Notes: generated by a model from the letters alone, not told the origin. A stretch of 64,000 bases of DNA from Thermoproteota archaeon (GCA_015522685.1 WALU01000035.1:58035-122034), one strand, 5' to 3'; positions 1-9,146 are shown, counted from the stretch's first letter. Made by a program: numbers and translations.

Positions 1-438
1 AATAAATTTATTGGGAAGTTTTACTACAACTATTGCGTTGTCTTTAGGATCAAAAGCTATCTGAGTGGAGAAGAATGCACCATTAGGCTCCACTATGAGA
101 GCTCCGAACCTGTAACTCCATGCTATTAAAACCTTAGTCCTCGGCGTATACGAAAATGTTAGATTAGAGTAAAAGTAGTAGGAAGTATTCCTTATTAATT
201 TACGATTTTTTATAGATCCAGATACTACTGTTATGTTATAGCTCCTAAACTTAGGAACCAAAACCCACGTGAAGCCAGAGTTGTTAGATTCGAATTCTGT
301 CGTTATACTTATCCAACCACTATCTCTGACGATATATGTATAGGTAAAAAGTCCTTTGCCTTCCATATGAGATGCAGAGACAGGAAAGCTAGGAATGATC
401 AACAAGGTTATCAGGATCAGCAGACCTTTCCATTTCAT
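1..438 (-). CDS. Secreted or membrane-anchored protein, 3' part beyond the window (partial)
   Basis: The frame is open from an ATG at 438 to the window edge, about 146 codons, so only the N-terminal part is visible. It begins with MKWKG followed by a hydrophobic stretch (LLILITLLIIPSFPVSA), a clear signal peptide or signal anchor with a likely cleavage near residue 22. The exported part is rich in Ser, Thr, Tyr and Asn (for example NNSGFTW, NITVVSG) and looks like a beta-rich extracellular domain with N-glycosylation sequons. I do not recognise the family. It resembles in style the ectodomain of the membrane-tethered winged-helix protein at 37295, but no direct alignment was possible. The upstream gap to 506 is shared with a divergent gene. 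Confidence 0.7.
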   Translation of the reverse strand, partial: MKWKGLLILITLLIIPSFPVSASHMEGKGLFTYTYIVRDSGWISITTEFESNNSGFTWVLVPKFRSYNITVVSGSIKNRKLIRNTSYYFYSNLTFSYTPRTKVLIAWSYRFGALIVEPNGAFFSTQIAFDPKDNAIVVVKLPNKFI

Positions 439-505
439 TTCACAATACCAGAGACAGAAAGAGGGGATATCTATTTAACTTAACCGGCCCTAAATAGGGG
501 ATTGT

Positions 506-1825
506 ATGGAGATACTAATAAGGGGGCTCAAATATATAGTAACTCAGGATGATCGTAGGAGGATCCTCAGGAACTCAGACATTCTAATTAAGGATGGTAT
601 AATAGAATCTGTAGGAAAAGTTAGCGGTTATACAGACTACGTAATTAATGGAAGTAATTTCGTAGCAATCCCAGGTTTAATTAATACTCATGCTCATGTT
701 CCAATGACCTTGTTTAGGGGAGTAGCTGATGATATGAAGTTATTTCCATGGCTACAGGATAAGATATGGCCTATGGAGGCTAATTTAAAGCCCTATCATA
801 TAAAGGCTGGCACAGAGTTAGGATTATTAGAGACCATAAGAACAGGTACCACAACTCTCTTTGATATGTATTTCTTTGAAGATGCAATAGCTGAAGTATT
901 TACAGAATTTGGTTCTAGAGGAGTGTTAGCTGAAGCAATACTAGATTTTGGGACGCCTGAATGCAAGGATGTGGATAGCTGTTTAAGTATAGCTGACAAT
1001 TTTGTTAAAAAATGGAAGGACCATCCCTTGGTGGAGCCAGGATATGGTCCTCATGCTCCTTACACAGTTTCGCCAGAGAGTCTCAAACGCATCTCAGGGA
1101 AAGCTGCTGATAATAACTCGCTAATACAGATACACTTAGCTGAAACACAGAGAGAGATAAATGAGATTAAGGAAAAAACTGGAAGGAGACCCATAGAGCT
1201 AGCCAAGGAAGTAGGGGTCTTAGGCCCTAAGACTGTAGCAGCGCATGTAGTATGGCCTTCTGAAAGAGAGGTAAAATTGCTTGCTCAAAGTGGAACCCTT
1301 GTGTCCCATAATCCTGTAAGTAATTTGAAATTAGCATCTGGTTTCTCTCCAGTTCCTGATATGATTAATGAAGGTGTAAAGGTGTCATTAGGAACTGATG
1401 GACCTGCGAGCAATAATTTGATGGATCTTATAGAGACTATTAAGGTGACTGCTCTCATTCACAAGACTGTAAAGAAAGACCCTACAGTAATGCCCGCTCA
1501 GCTTGTGTTTGATATGGCAACTAGAATACCTGGAGACTTCTTAAATTGGAATATAGGAAGAATAGAACCAGGATTCGATGCAGATATAGTTCTACTAGAT
1601 GCTGAGCTACCTTGGTGGACCCCGCTTCATTCCGTTATTTCTCACTTAGTTTACTCAGCTAGGAGTACTGACGTGAGGTATGTGCTCATCAAAGGTGATT
1701 TGGTACTGAAAAATGGCAAATTCACCAAGAAAGATGAAACCGAAATCATGAGAAACGCCGAAAAAGCTTCATTAGATTTACTGGAGAAATCAGGTGTGAG
1801 CTCTATGCTTAAGGACATGAGTTAA
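506..1825 (+). CDS. mtaD: Amidohydrolase, 5-methylthioadenosine/S-adenosylhomocysteine deaminase family
   Basis: A 439-residue TRZ/ATZ-type amidohydrolase. The metal-binding HAH motif lies at residues 62-64 (GLINTHAHVP), followed by a Trp/Met-rich segment typical of adenosine-analogue deaminases (PWLQDKIWPME, 81-91). Further ligands are His210 with Glu213 (IHLAE), His247 (AAHVVW) and Asp298 (LGTDGPAS). Known members deaminate methylthioadenosine, S-adenosylhomocysteine or 5'-deoxyadenosine in purine/SAM salvage; the exact substrate cannot be read from sequence. The ATG at 506 lacks an obvious ribosome binding site. An A/T box (ctatttaact, 471-480) sits about 30 bases upstream, which suggests a nearly leaderless mRNA. 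Its last 36 bases overlap the convergent CYTH gene. Confidence 0.88.
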   Translation: MEILIRGLKYIVTQDDRRRILRNSDILIKDGIIESVGKVSGYTDYVINGSNFVAIPGLINTHAHVPMTLFRGVADDMKLFPWLQDKIWPMEANLKPYHIKAGTELGLLETIRTGTTTLFDMYFFEDAIAEVFTEFGSRGVLAEAILDFGTPECKDVDSCLSIADNFVKKWKDHPLVEPGYGPHAPYTVSPESLKRISGKAADNNSLIQIHLAETQREINEIKEKTGRRPIELAKEVGVLGPKTVAAHVVWPSEREVKLLAQSGTLVSHNPVSNLKLASGFSPVPDMINEGVKVSLGTDGPASNNLMDLIETIKVTALIHKTVKKDPTVMPAQLVFDMATRIPGDFLNWNIGRIEPGFDADIVLLDAELPWWTPLHSVISHLVYSARSTDVRYVLIKGDLVLKNGKFTKKDETEIMRNAEKASLDLLEKSGVSSMLKDMS

Positions 1826-2371
1826 TTGAGCATAGCTTGGTATTGCAATATTACATGCGATATCTAGGCTCTTAACGAAATCTAGAGATTTAGTTCCTTC
1901 TATCTCAACGAATTCGCCTAATTTAGATACTTTATCCAAGGAAATCTTCAAATCTAATCCTTTTACTCTAATGTTGGTTCTACTTTTCTCTACCACATTT
2001 TTCACATTAAATCCTCTCTTCTTTAACTTTGTAAGAAGCTCTTCTTCATTATTTGGACATTTAAACTTAAATCCTATTCTGGAGAGTGCTTCAGTACAGC
2101 TGTTACTTCCTAGCGGCCCTTCTATCTCCTCTCTGACTTTTTCTCCTTCCGATTCCTTTCTAGAGCTTTTATATGTAATTAAGGTATGTCCATTAACTCT
2201 TCTAATCCTTAAAACTCTATCTGAGATGAGTAATTCACATTTATCATTGTCTAAGTAGAGATCTTGCTGATATTCCTCATTTATAGTTTCATAGTCTAAT
2301 CCCTTCATCTTCAGTAGTTCTAAAAAGGTATGATGATCTATTCTAACCTTCACCTCAATTTCTAAGCCCAA
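1790..2371 (-). CDS. CYTH-domain protein (class IV adenylate cyclase/thiamine triphosphatase-like)
   Basis: The protein begins LEIEVKVRID, the EIExK-type signature of CYTH enzymes, and ends with a Glu-rich strand (GEFVEIEG). In between are the alternating charged strands that line the triphosphate tunnel (RVLRIRRVNG, LITYKSS). Family members hydrolyse or cyclise nucleoside or inorganic triphosphates using Mg2+; archaeal ones are usually annotated as CyaB-like, but the real substrate is unknown. A longer reading to 2434 would run through tRNA-Leu. I place the start at TTG 2371, preceded by aaGGTGGg at 2376-2384; GTG 2380 is the alternative. Its 3' end overlaps the deaminase gene on the other strand by 36 bases. 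Confidence 0.75.
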   Translation of the reverse strand: MGLEIEVKVRIDHHTFLELLKMKGLDYETINEEYQQDLYLDNDKCELLISDRVLRIRRVNGHTLITYKSSRKESEGEKVREEIEGPLGSNSCTEALSRIGFKFKCPNNEEELLTKLKKRGFNVKNVVEKSRTNIRVKGLDLKISLDKVSKLGEFVEIEGTKSLDFVKSLDIACNIAIPSYAQLTHVLKHRAHT

Positions 2372-2409
2372 GAGACCCACCTTAAATGGAAAAGGCGGCG
2401 AAGCCCTAA

Positions 2410-2494
2410 TGCGGGGGGTGGGATTTGAACCCACGCACCCCTAAGGGAGCGGATCTTAAGTCCGCCGCCTTTGTCCTGGCTCGGCCACCCCCGC
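2410..2494 (-). tRNA. tRNA-Leu (anticodon UAA)
   Basis: A class II tRNA of 85 bases. The acceptor stem is GCGGGGG paired with CCCCCGC, the discriminator is A (position 2410), and CCA is not encoded. The anticodon loop reads ACT-TAA-GA, giving UAA for UUA codons. A long variable arm (GATCCGCTCCC...) and the T-loop GTTCAAATC are present. No intron is visible. It is nearly identical to the tRNA-Leu(CAA) at 38449. A symmetric A/T box at 2516-2528 lies about 27 bases upstream. Confidence 0.95.
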
Positions 2495-2515
2495 TAAATT
2501 ATGTTTAGCGATACG

Positions 2516-2528
2516 ACTTTTTATAATT
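2516..2528. promoter_or_regulatory. Shared A/T box between tRNA-Leu and the ATP synthase operon
   Basis: The run actttttataattttcc contains a near-palindromic TATA-like box. It lies about 27 bases from the tRNA-Leu 5' end on one side and about 25-30 bases before the atpF ribosome binding site and start on the other. By archaeal spacing rules it could direct transcription both ways. The assignment rests on spacing and composition only. Confidence 0.45.
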
Positions 2529-2556
2529 TTCCAACCCTTAAATAAGGGGTGCTTAA

Positions 2557-2907
2557 GTGAGCCAGCAGGTAAGGGTAGCTAGCTCTCCAATAGCAGTTAC
2601 TGACGATGAAGTATTAGCTCTCGGTTTTGAGATGATAGGGATACCAGCTAGGGTAATAAAGGGAAGGAGGAATTTACTTAGGTTCTTTAGGGATCACGAG
2701 GCTGAGCTACCTCATGTAGTATTTATGAATGAGAGAGTTGCCGATGAGATAGCTGATTACAGACATAATCTCCTTAGAAGAAAGAAGATTTATCCAGTAT
2801 TTGCAATAGTGCCAGATATGGAAGGAGCTAGAGGAACTAGGTTAAAGGAGTTGGCATCCTTGCTTGCGAAGGTCCTCGGTAGTGAAGAATTGAAGTTTCT
2901 TGGGTGA
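2557..2907 (+). CDS. atpF: A-type ATP synthase subunit F
   Basis: A protein of 116 residues, in the usual size range for archaeal subunit F, the central-stalk regulatory subunit that contacts D. The CheY-like N-terminal domain is recognisable (IAVTDDEVLALGFEMIGI at residues 12-29, then PHVVFMNERVADEI). The C-terminal helix that reaches into the catalytic head follows. It is the first gene of the seven-gene plus-strand run F-H-E-A-B-D-C. The GTG start at 2557 is preceded by AGGGGTG at 2545-2551. The assignment is supported strongly by position next to subunit H and E genes. Confidence 0.88.
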   Translation: MSQQVRVASSPIAVTDDEVLALGFEMIGIPARVIKGRRNLLRFFRDHEAELPHVVFMNERVADEIADYRHNLLRRKKIYPVFAIVPDMEGARGTRLKELASLLAKVLGSEELKFLG

Positions 2908-2911
2908 GGTA

Positions 2912-3232
2912 ATGCCCAAATTAGTTGAGGCCATTATGGAAGCTGAGAATGAGGCTACTAAAATAACCCTGGAAGCTGAGGAGGAAGCTAAGAGAATAAT
3001 TGAGGAAGCTGAGGAGGAAGCTAAGAGAATAATTGAGGAAGCTAAAAATTCTCCTGTAGAAGCGAAGCTTCCTAAGAACATAGATAGGGAGGCTCAGGAG
3101 ATAGTAGAAAGAGCGAAGATGAAAGTGGAGGAATTAAGGGAGAACGCGATGAAGAAAATGAATTTTCTTGCCAACGAAATAGTTAGAGAGGTGTTGGAAG
3201 GTGAGTGGGGAGGAAGTAGTCGACATAGATAA
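2912..3232 (+). CDS. ahaH: A-type ATP synthase peripheral-stalk subunit H
   Basis: A protein of 106 residues that is almost entirely charged coiled coil (AEEEAKRIIEEAEEE...), as expected for subunit H. H pairs with E to form the right-handed coiled-coil stator of A/V-type ATPases. The ATG at 2912 has GGTGAGGT immediately upstream (2903-2910), which decides against an in-frame TTG at 2900. Codons 21-42 are a perfect tandem duplication of an 11-residue unit (see the repeat at 2972). The gene overlaps the 5' end of atpE by 32 bases, so the two stalk proteins are probably translationally coupled. Confidence 0.85.
   Translation: MPKLVEAIMEAENEATKITLEAEEEAKRIIEEAEEEAKRIIEEAKNSPVEAKLPKNIDREAQEIVERAKMKVEELRENAMKKMNFLANEIVREVLEGEWGGSSRHR
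2972..3037 (+). repeat. Perfect 33-base tandem duplication inside the subunit H gene
   Basis: Bases 2972-3004 and 3005-3037 are identical and in frame. Each encodes the hendecad EAEEEAKRIIE, and the first bases of a third copy follow. Eleven residues is the natural period of a right-handed coiled coil, so the duplication lengthens the helix by whole turns without changing its phase. Two perfect DNA copies suggest a recent slippage event. Confidence 0.95.
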
Positions 3233-3842
3233 GAATTCTGAGACGATCGTTAGGGCCATTTTAAAAATGGCGGAGGATAGAGCTCGTGCTATTAGAAAGG
3301 AAGCAGAGGAGAGAGCTAATGAGATAATAGGATCAGCAAAGGAAGAGGCAGATATAATCATAAAGGCAAAAAGAGAACGAATTGAAAGGGAGCTAAGGGA
3401 AGAGGTAGCGAGGAAAAGAAGCGCTGCCGAGGTAGAAGCAAACCAACTTATACTAAGAATGAAAACAGAGCTATTAAATGAGTTATTTAGGAGAGTCAAC
3501 CAAAAGCTAGCAGCCATATCTGAAGGTCAAGATCTCAACTGGGAATATAAAGAACTCCTAGCTAAATACTCCCTTGAAGGAGCTAAAGCTCTTGAGGAGA
3601 AGAGAGTATACCTAATGGGTAGAGAGAATGATAAGAAATTGCTAGAGAGCATCTCTAAAGAGCTTGGCAAAAGAGATATAGAAGCTTTAGTAAATGATAA
3701 GACAATACCAATAATAGGTGGTGTCGTTGTCAGGGACGAAAGAGACATGAGAAGATATTATAACACGTTCGATGGGAGATTCGGAGCATATAAGGAGGCC
3801 AAGGAGATAGAGATCATCCAAAGATTATTTGGGGAGGCGTAA
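3201..3842 (+). CDS. atpE: A-type ATP synthase peripheral-stalk subunit E
   Basis: A protein of 213 residues with the usual E-subunit plan. An N-terminal charged helix (about residues 15-105) pairs with subunit H. A globular C-terminal domain (from about 120) carries the family signature GGVVVRDERDMRRYYNTFD near residues 172-190, which attaches the stalk to the A3B3 head. The GTG at 3201 is preceded by GAGGTG at 3188-3193. The start lies inside the end of the H gene, and the next gene, atpA, begins two bases after the stop. Confidence 0.9.
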   Translation: MSGEEVVDIDKNSETIVRAILKMAEDRARAIRKEAEERANEIIGSAKEEADIIIKAKRERIERELREEVARKRSAAEVEANQLILRMKTELLNELFRRVNQKLAAISEGQDLNWEYKELLAKYSLEGAKALEEKRVYLMGRENDKKLLESISKELGKRDIEALVNDKTIPIIGGVVVRDERDMRRYYNTFDGRFGAYKEAKEIEIIQRLFGEA

Positions 3843-3844
3843 TT

Positions 3845-5629
3845 TTGTCCGAGCTTATTTATGAGAAGGGAGTTATTGTCCATATAAAAGGTCCTGTTGT
3901 AGAAGCGGATGAGATGAGAGGGGCTAGAATCAGAGAAGTTGTATATGTGGGAGAGGAGAAGCTTATAGGAGAGATTGTTAGGATCAAAGGGGATAGAGCA
4001 ATTATACAAGTTTATGAGCCTACTGGAGGAGTAAAGGCCGGGGAATATGTTGAGAGAACAGGCGAACCCTTATCTGCTGAATTAGGTCCTGGATTGTTAG
4101 GTTTAGTTCTCGATGGTCTAGGTAGACCGCTGGAGGTAGTTGCAGAGAAGGCAGGAGGCCCTTTTATAATTAGGGGTATAAAGGTACCTACCCTTCCAAG
4201 AGATAAGAGATGGCATTGGAGTCCAACAGTAAGGGTAGGAGATGGAGTTATAGCAGGAGATGTTCTAGGAGTAGTTCCAGAAGGATCTATAACTCATAAG
4301 GTAATGTTACCACCCAAGATAGAGAAGGCTCGGGTCTTGGAAGTACAACCCGAAGGAGATTATACTATAGAGGAACCCATAGCAGTAGTGGAGCATATAG
4401 GAGAAAAAAAAGAAGTGAAGATGTATCATAAATGGCCCGTCAGGAATCCAAGACCTTTTAGAGAGAAGCTAGCTCCCGTTGAACTTTTAGTTACAGGTCA
4501 GAGAGTCATAGATACATTCTTCCCGATAGTAAAGGGTGGGGCTTCGGCAGTACCTGGAGGATTTGGTACAGGAAAGACCGTTGCACTCTATCAAATCTCC
4601 AAGTGGGCAGATGCCGATGTCGTTGTTTACGTCGGATGCGGCGAGAGAGGCAATGAGATAACTTATTTGCTTCATACATTCCCCGAGCTCATTGATCCCA
4701 AGAGCGGCAGGCCTCTCTTAGAGAGGAGCATTCTGATAGCTAATACTAGCAACATGCCAGTACCAGCAAGGGAGGCAAGTATCTTCATGGGGATAACTTA
4801 CGCCGAGTATTATAGAGATATGGGACTCAACGTTGTACTTACTGCCGATTCCACCTCGAGATGGGCTGAGGCACTAAGGGAGCTTAGCTCTAGGCTTGAA
4901 GAAATTCCTTCTGAAAGAGGATATCCCGCATATCTTCCAGATTACATAGCGTCCTTCTATGAGAGAGCCGGTAGGGTAAAGGTGATGGGAAACAGGGATG
5001 AGCTAGGATCTGTAGCCGTGATAGGAGCAGTAAGTCCCTCTGGTGGAGACCTAAATGAGCCAGTTACTCAGCATACAATGAGATTCGTCGGTGCTTTCTG
5101 GGCGTTGGATAAAGAACTCGCATTTAAGAGGCATTTTCCATCTATAAATTGGCTGAGAAGTTTCTCGAAGTATGCTGGAGGATTAAAGGAGTGGTGGATA
5201 AAGAACTCAGGATATGACATGATGTCCTATAGAGATAAGGCCATAGCCTTACTTCAGAGATCATCTAGTTTAGAGGAAGTTGCTAGAGTTGTTGGAGAGG
5301 CAGCTCTTTCCGATGAGAATAGATTGATTCTCTTATCTGCAGAACTGATAAAGGAGAGTTTCCTAGTACAAAATGCCTATCACGATATTGACTCTTACTG
5401 CTCACCAGAGAAGCAAGCTCTTCTATTAAGAACTTTATTGGAGTTCTATGATAGAGCCAAGCCCATGATTGATGCTGGAGTACCTATGTCGGAGATTTCT
5501 GAGATGAAATCTTTAGGTGATCTAAGGAGATTAAAGTTCGTCCCAGAGGAAAAGTTCAAGGATACAGCAAAGGAGGTTATATCCCAGTTAGAGACCGAAA
5601 TATCCTCCTTAATTGCTAAGGTGGGGTAA
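3845..5629 (+). CDS. atpA: A-type ATP synthase catalytic subunit A
   Basis: A protein of 594 residues, the normal length. It has an N-terminal barrel, the bulge insert specific to A/V-type catalytic subunits (about 115-190), and a P-loop at 238-245. Downstream is GCGERGNE with the catalytic Glu, then [14 protein letters not shown] and GAVSPSGGD. The P-loop reads GGFGTGKT; most archaeal A subunits have GPFGSGKT. The start is TTG 3845, with GGGGAGGCG at 3830-3839. It couples ATP synthesis or hydrolysis to ion flow through I and K, encoded on the opposite strand 3 kb downstream. Confidence 0.96.
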   Translation: MSELIYEKGVIVHIKGPVVEADEMRGARIREVVYVGEEKLIGEIVRIKGDRAIIQVYEPTGGVKAGEYVERTGEPLSAELGPGLLGLVLDGLGRPLEVVAEKAGGPFIIRGIKVPTLPRDKRWHWSPTVRVGDGVIAGDVLGVVPEGSITHKVMLPPKIEKARVLEVQPEGDYTIEEPIAVVEHIGEKKEVKMYHKWPVRNPRPFREKLAPVELLVTGQRVIDTFFPIVKGGASAVPGGFGTGKTVALYQISKWADADVVVYVGCGERGNEITYLLHTFPELIDPKSGRPLLERSILIANTSNMPVPAREASIFMGITYAEYYRDMGLNVVLTADSTSRWAEALRELSSRLEEIPSERGYPAYLPDYIASFYERAGRVKVMGNRDELGSVAVIGAVSPSGGDLNEPVTQHTMRFVGAFWALDKELAFKRHFPSINWLRSFSKYAGGLKEWWIKNSGYDMMSYRDKAIALLQRSSSLEEVARVVGEAALSDENRLILLSAELIKESFLVQNAYHDIDSYCSPEKQALLLRTLLEFYDRAKPMIDAGVPMSEISEMKSLGDLRRLKFVPEEKFKDTAKEVISQLETEISSLIAKVG

Positions 5630-5630
5630 T

Positions 5631-7037
5631 ATGTCTATATATGGTCTCGTTTATAAGGATGTTGATCAAGTTAAAGGCCCTTTGGTCATAATGAGGGGCG
5701 TTCCAGGGGTAGCTTACGAGGAAGCGGTTAGGATATACTCTGAAAGTGGAAGGGAATGGTTTGGGCGAGTGCTTGAGGCTGGAAGGGATAAGATAGTTAT
5801 ACAAGTACTTGGAGATACCGAGGGTTTAGACTCCAATGCTATGGTGAAGTTCACAGGTTCTACTTTGAAAATGCCTGTATCCGATGAGATGTTGGGTAGG
5901 GTTTTCAACGGAGCTGGCGAACCCATTGATGGAGGCCCTAGGATAAGAGCTGATGATTACAGAGACATTAATGGAGCTCCAATAAATCCTGCTAAGAGGG
6001 ACTATCCTGATGAGTTTATAGAGACAGGTCTTTCTTCCATAGATGGAATGCTCAGCCTAATTAGAGGACAGAAGTTACCTATATTCTCGGAATCTGGTCT
6101 ACCTCACAACGAAGTTGCTGCTCAAATTGCTAGACAGGTAGTAGTGCCAGGTAAAGCAGAGAGATTTTCTATAGTCTTTGCAGCTATTGGTTTGAAGTAT
6201 GATGATGTCTTGTTCTTTAGAAGGCAGTTTGAGGAGTTCGGAGCACTTAGCAGATCTGTATTGTTCTTGAATTTAGCAGATGACCCTGTAATAGAAAGAA
6301 TTACTACTCCAAGAGTTGCTTTAACTGCAGCGGAGTACTTAGCTTTCGATTTAGGTATGGATGTCTTAGTTATAATAACCGATATGACCAACTACTGCGA
6401 GGCATTAAGGGAGCTTAGTTCTGCTAGGGAAGAGGTTCCAAGTAGAAAAGGATACCCAGGGTATATGTATAGCGATTTAGCAAGTATTTATGAGAGAGCT
6501 GGTAGAATCATAGGTAGGCCTGGATCAATAACATTCATGCCCATATTAACCATGCCTGGGGGAGACCTAACACATCCAATTCCAGACTTAACTGGCTATA
6601 TCACGGAAGGGCAAATCTTCTTGGATCTAGATCTATACAATAGAGGTATATATCCACCCATAAATGTGTTACCCAGCCTCAGTAGGTTGATGAAGGACGG
6701 TATAGGTCAAGGTAAGACGAGAGAAGACCATAAAGAAGTATCTGATCAGTTATATGCTGCATATAGCCAAGGTACGAAAGCTAGAGAGCTGGTACAGATA
6801 GTAGGGGAAGCTGGATTGAGCCCGAGGGAGAAGCTTTACCTTAAATTTGCTAGGAGATTTGAGAATGAATTTGTAGCTCAAGGGTTCAGAGAGAGAAGAA
6901 GCATAGAGGAAACTTTAGATATAGCTTGGAATATACTGTCCATCCTACCCGAGTCGGAATTCACGAGGATAAGTGAGAAAACGCTGGATAAGTATCATCC
7001 CAAGAAGAGAGCTGAAGCTAAGATAAAGGGTGAGTAA
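5631..7037 (+). CDS. atpB: A-type ATP synthase non-catalytic subunit B
   Basis: About 468 residues. It lacks a Walker A P-loop, having [15 protein letters not shown] in its place, which is normal for subunit B. It keeps the B-type motifs [12 protein letters not shown] and [20 protein letters not shown]. It alternates with subunit A in the A3B3 head and contributes an arginine to the catalytic interface. The ATG at 5631 sits behind AAGGTGGGGT (5618-5627), directly after the atpA stop; upstream in-frame TTG codons are less likely. The C-terminus runs into the start region of atpD. Confidence 0.95.
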   Translation: MSIYGLVYKDVDQVKGPLVIMRGVPGVAYEEAVRIYSESGREWFGRVLEAGRDKIVIQVLGDTEGLDSNAMVKFTGSTLKMPVSDEMLGRVFNGAGEPIDGGPRIRADDYRDINGAPINPAKRDYPDEFIETGLSSIDGMLSLIRGQKLPIFSESGLPHNEVAAQIARQVVVPGKAERFSIVFAAIGLKYDDVLFFRRQFEEFGALSRSVLFLNLADDPVIERITTPRVALTAAEYLAFDLGMDVLVIITDMTNYCEALRELSSAREEVPSRKGYPGYMYSDLASIYERAGRIIGRPGSITFMPILTMPGGDLTHPIPDLTGYITEGQIFLDLDLYNRGIYPPINVLPSLSRLMKDGIGQGKTREDHKEVSDQLYAAYSQGTKARELVQIVGEAGLSPREKLYLKFARRFENEFVAQGFRERRSIEETLDIAWNILSILPESEFTRISEKTLDKYHPKKRAEAKIKGE

Positions 7038-7038
7038 G

Positions 7039-7656
7039 GTGAGCTTCCGTTCAGTAGGGAGGATCCTCCCCACTAAAGGTTTTTTGATAAGATTAAGAGA
7101 AAGGACCCATTTATTGAGATCAGGAGTAGATGCTCTTAAGATGAAGAGAGATCAGTTAATTAAAGAAAGCCAGAGCCTCCTCTCAGACCTCAAGAAAAGA
7201 TCCGGTACTGAAAAGAAGTTGGAGAAGGCATATAGAATGCTTAGACTAGCATACGCTGCGGCTGGCCCGGATGAAATGAGAAAGTCCTCTCTTTTAACAA
7301 TGCCTCTATTAACAGAGATAAAAGTTAGGAGTATTATTGGCGTGGAGATCCCAGAGATATCGACAAGGGAATTCGAATTAGCGACTTCTCCTTCGCTTAA
7401 CGCTGTTGTTATAGCAGCGGCTAGGAAGTTCTCTGAGGCTATAAAGGAGATTATGCCTCTTATTAACTCTGAGGCTAAATTTGAGAGAATAGCTGAAGCC
7501 TTGGCAGATACCATAAGAAAGGTAAATGCACTAGAAAAGATAATAGTCCCTGATCATGAGGCTGCTATTAAGTACATAGAGGAAGCATTAGAGGAAGACA
7601 CCCTTGAGGAGTTCCTTAGAGTGAAGGAGTATAGGCAGATAAAGGAAGGAGAGTGA
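7039..7656 (+). CDS. atpD: A-type ATP synthase central-stalk subunit D
   Basis: About 205 residues. The N-terminal helix carries the family pattern PTKGFLIRLRERTHLLRSG...LKMKRDQLI, and the C-terminal helix folds back to complete the antiparallel coiled coil of the rotor shaft. Start choice: GTG 7039 has GGTGA at 7029-7033 five bases away, while GTG 7030 has no good site. Either way it overlaps or abuts atpB. The stop overlaps the atpC start by four bases (GTGA). Confidence 0.92.
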   Translation: MSFRSVGRILPTKGFLIRLRERTHLLRSGVDALKMKRDQLIKESQSLLSDLKKRSGTEKKLEKAYRMLRLAYAAAGPDEMRKSSLLTMPLLTEIKVRSIIGVEIPEISTREFELATSPSLNAVVIAAARKFSEAIKEIMPLINSEAKFERIAEALADTIRKVNALEKIIVPDHEAAIKYIEEALEEDTLEEFLRVKEYRQIKEGE

Positions 7657-8702
7657 AGGTAGTGTTAAAAGACCCAAAAGAGAAGTACCTAGTAGTTAGG
7701 ACCCATGGGCTTGCCTCTCATTTGATAGATCCCAATGAGATAAGATCTTGGGCCTTTATAGAGAATGAAAAGACTCTTTTTGACAAACTATCCCCCACAG
7801 AGTATGCAGGTTTCTTTGAAGGACCAGAAGACCTTCTAGATGTTATGAAGATAGAAGAGGCCTCTATAGGAGTTAATTCGATAAGAGCAAGGCGGATTAT
7901 ATCTTTGCTTAGAGGAACCAGGGTAGAGAATCTAGTATTGACCTTCATGAGTAAGTATGATCTAGAGAATTTAAGAAGGATAATTTTTTTGTTACTCTAT
8001 GGGAGAAAGGAAAAATTAAGGCTCTTACCAATTAGATTTGGTACTTTGGATATTGATAGGCTATCTAAAGTTCAAAATTTCGAGAATCTCGTAGACATGA
8101 TAGATAATAGAAAAGTGAGAGATTTAATCTCTTCATGGCTATCTAGTGAGAGAGAAGCTGCAGAACTTGATCTACTGGTTGATAGATATTACTTAGATAA
8201 AATGTTCGGGCATTTAAAGGAATTAAAAGTAGGGAAGCAATCTCCAATATACCAGCTGGTTTGTTCATATGCCGAGAACTATTTTCTTAGAATAATGCTG
8301 AAGTCAAAGTATCTTAGGATAGATAAGAGCATAATCTCTAGGGCATTTACTAGGCTTCCCTTTAGAAGAATTATGTTCATATATGAAAAGACGGAGGATT
8401 TAAACGATTTTCTAGATGAGCTTGTGAATTTATCTCCCTATAGACTGGTTTCTATCGAGATAAAAAATGCTATAAAGGATGTAGGTGAGCCTTGGGTTAT
8501 AGAGCATGCTATAGAGAAGAAAACTTACTCAGATGCCCTCAGGATATCACTTAGAGGATCTATGACCATTGCATACGTACTAATGTATTTAATAGCATCT
8601 GAGTGGGAATCTCAAAGTATAAAGACCGTATTATTAGGCAGGATGAGCGGTGTAAATCCTGAAGTATTATATGATTTGCTTTCTCCTCCCTCTCCTTCTT
8701 AA
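7653..8702 (+). CDS. atpC: A-type ATP synthase subunit C (d-type rotor cap)
   Basis: A protein of 349 residues, the usual size for the funnel-shaped subunit that links the D/F shaft to the K ring. It is all-helical with the repeated motif style of the family (TEYAGFFEGPEDLLDVM near 48-65; ARRIISLLRG). The GTG at 7653 overlaps the atpD stop and has GGAAGGAG just upstream. It is the last plus-strand gene of the ATP synthase operon. The membrane subunits I and K face it from the other strand. Confidence 0.9.
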   Translation: MKVVLKDPKEKYLVVRTHGLASHLIDPNEIRSWAFIENEKTLFDKLSPTEYAGFFEGPEDLLDVMKIEEASIGVNSIRARRIISLLRGTRVENLVLTFMSKYDLENLRRIIFLLLYGRKEKLRLLPIRFGTLDIDRLSKVQNFENLVDMIDNRKVRDLISSWLSSEREAAELDLLVDRYYLDKMFGHLKELKVGKQSPIYQLVCSYAENYFLRIMLKSKYLRIDKSIISRAFTRLPFRRIMFIYEKTEDLNDFLDELVNLSPYRLVSIEIKNAIKDVGEPWVIEHAIEKKTYSDALRISLRGSMTIAYVLMYLIASEWESQSIKTVLLGRMSGVNPEVLYDLLSPPSPS

Positions 8703-8822
8703 TATAACCTATATTTTATCTCTTTATATTCCTGCTATTCACTTCTTTTTCTTACCAGCAGTAATAAGTTATTAAATGCGAGATTTTACCTAAAATAGAG
8801 GAATAAGGAGAATTCTTCTCCT
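8703..8822. other. Convergent intergenic gap between atpC and atpK
   Basis: These 120 A/T-rich bases separate the two halves of the ATP synthase locus. They contain pyrimidine runs (for example cttctttttctt near 8740) that could terminate transcription of atpC, and A-rich runs that are T-runs for the opposite direction. No gene, RNA or repeat is apparent. Confidence 0.4.
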
Positions 8823-9146
8823 TTATATTATCAGGAATGCCACCAGCAGTCCATATACTGCAACTCCCTCAGCAAGACCTCCTAATATGAGGACCTGTGT
8901 GAATGCATTCGGATTTTCAGCTAACAGCGCACTTCCACCAATGGCAACTCCATATAGTCCTATCCCAGCTCCTATAGTGCTGCCCAATACTGCGAGAGCA
9001 GCTCCAACATACCTAAGCCCCCCTCCTGCCGGCACAGCATTTCCCGATGATGCAGCAGACACAGTCATTATAGATAGAGGAAGTAGCAATAGAGGAAGAC
9101 CTAGAATTAGGTAGGTGAGCAATTTCTTAGTCCTCAGGCTCATCAT
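8823..9146 (-). CDS. atpK: A-type ATP synthase rotor-ring subunit K
   Basis: About 107 residues with three hydrophobic segments. The first (LLTYLILGLPLLLLPLS) resembles a cleavable signal peptide ending near VSAAS. Then comes a single c-type hairpin: helix 1 is Gly-rich (GAALAVLGSTIGAGIGLYG), and helix 2 carries the ion-binding Glu (GGLAEGVAVYGLL). So each ring subunit is a one-hairpin proteolipid, not the duplicated or tripled form of some methanogens. Start: ATG 9146 or 9143 behind GGTGGT (9150-9155). It lies downstream of atpI on the same strand. Confidence 0.93.
   Translation of the reverse strand: MMSLRTKKLLTYLILGLPLLLLPLSIMTVSAASSGNAVPAGGGLRYVGAALAVLGSTIGAGIGLYGVAIGGSALLAENPNAFTQVLILGGLAEGVAVYGLLVAFLII

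Noticed and set aside
2372-2434. N-terminal extension of the CYTH protein
   Set aside because: It would read through the 3' end of tRNA-Leu, and the family core begins right after TTG 2371 with a good ribosome binding site.
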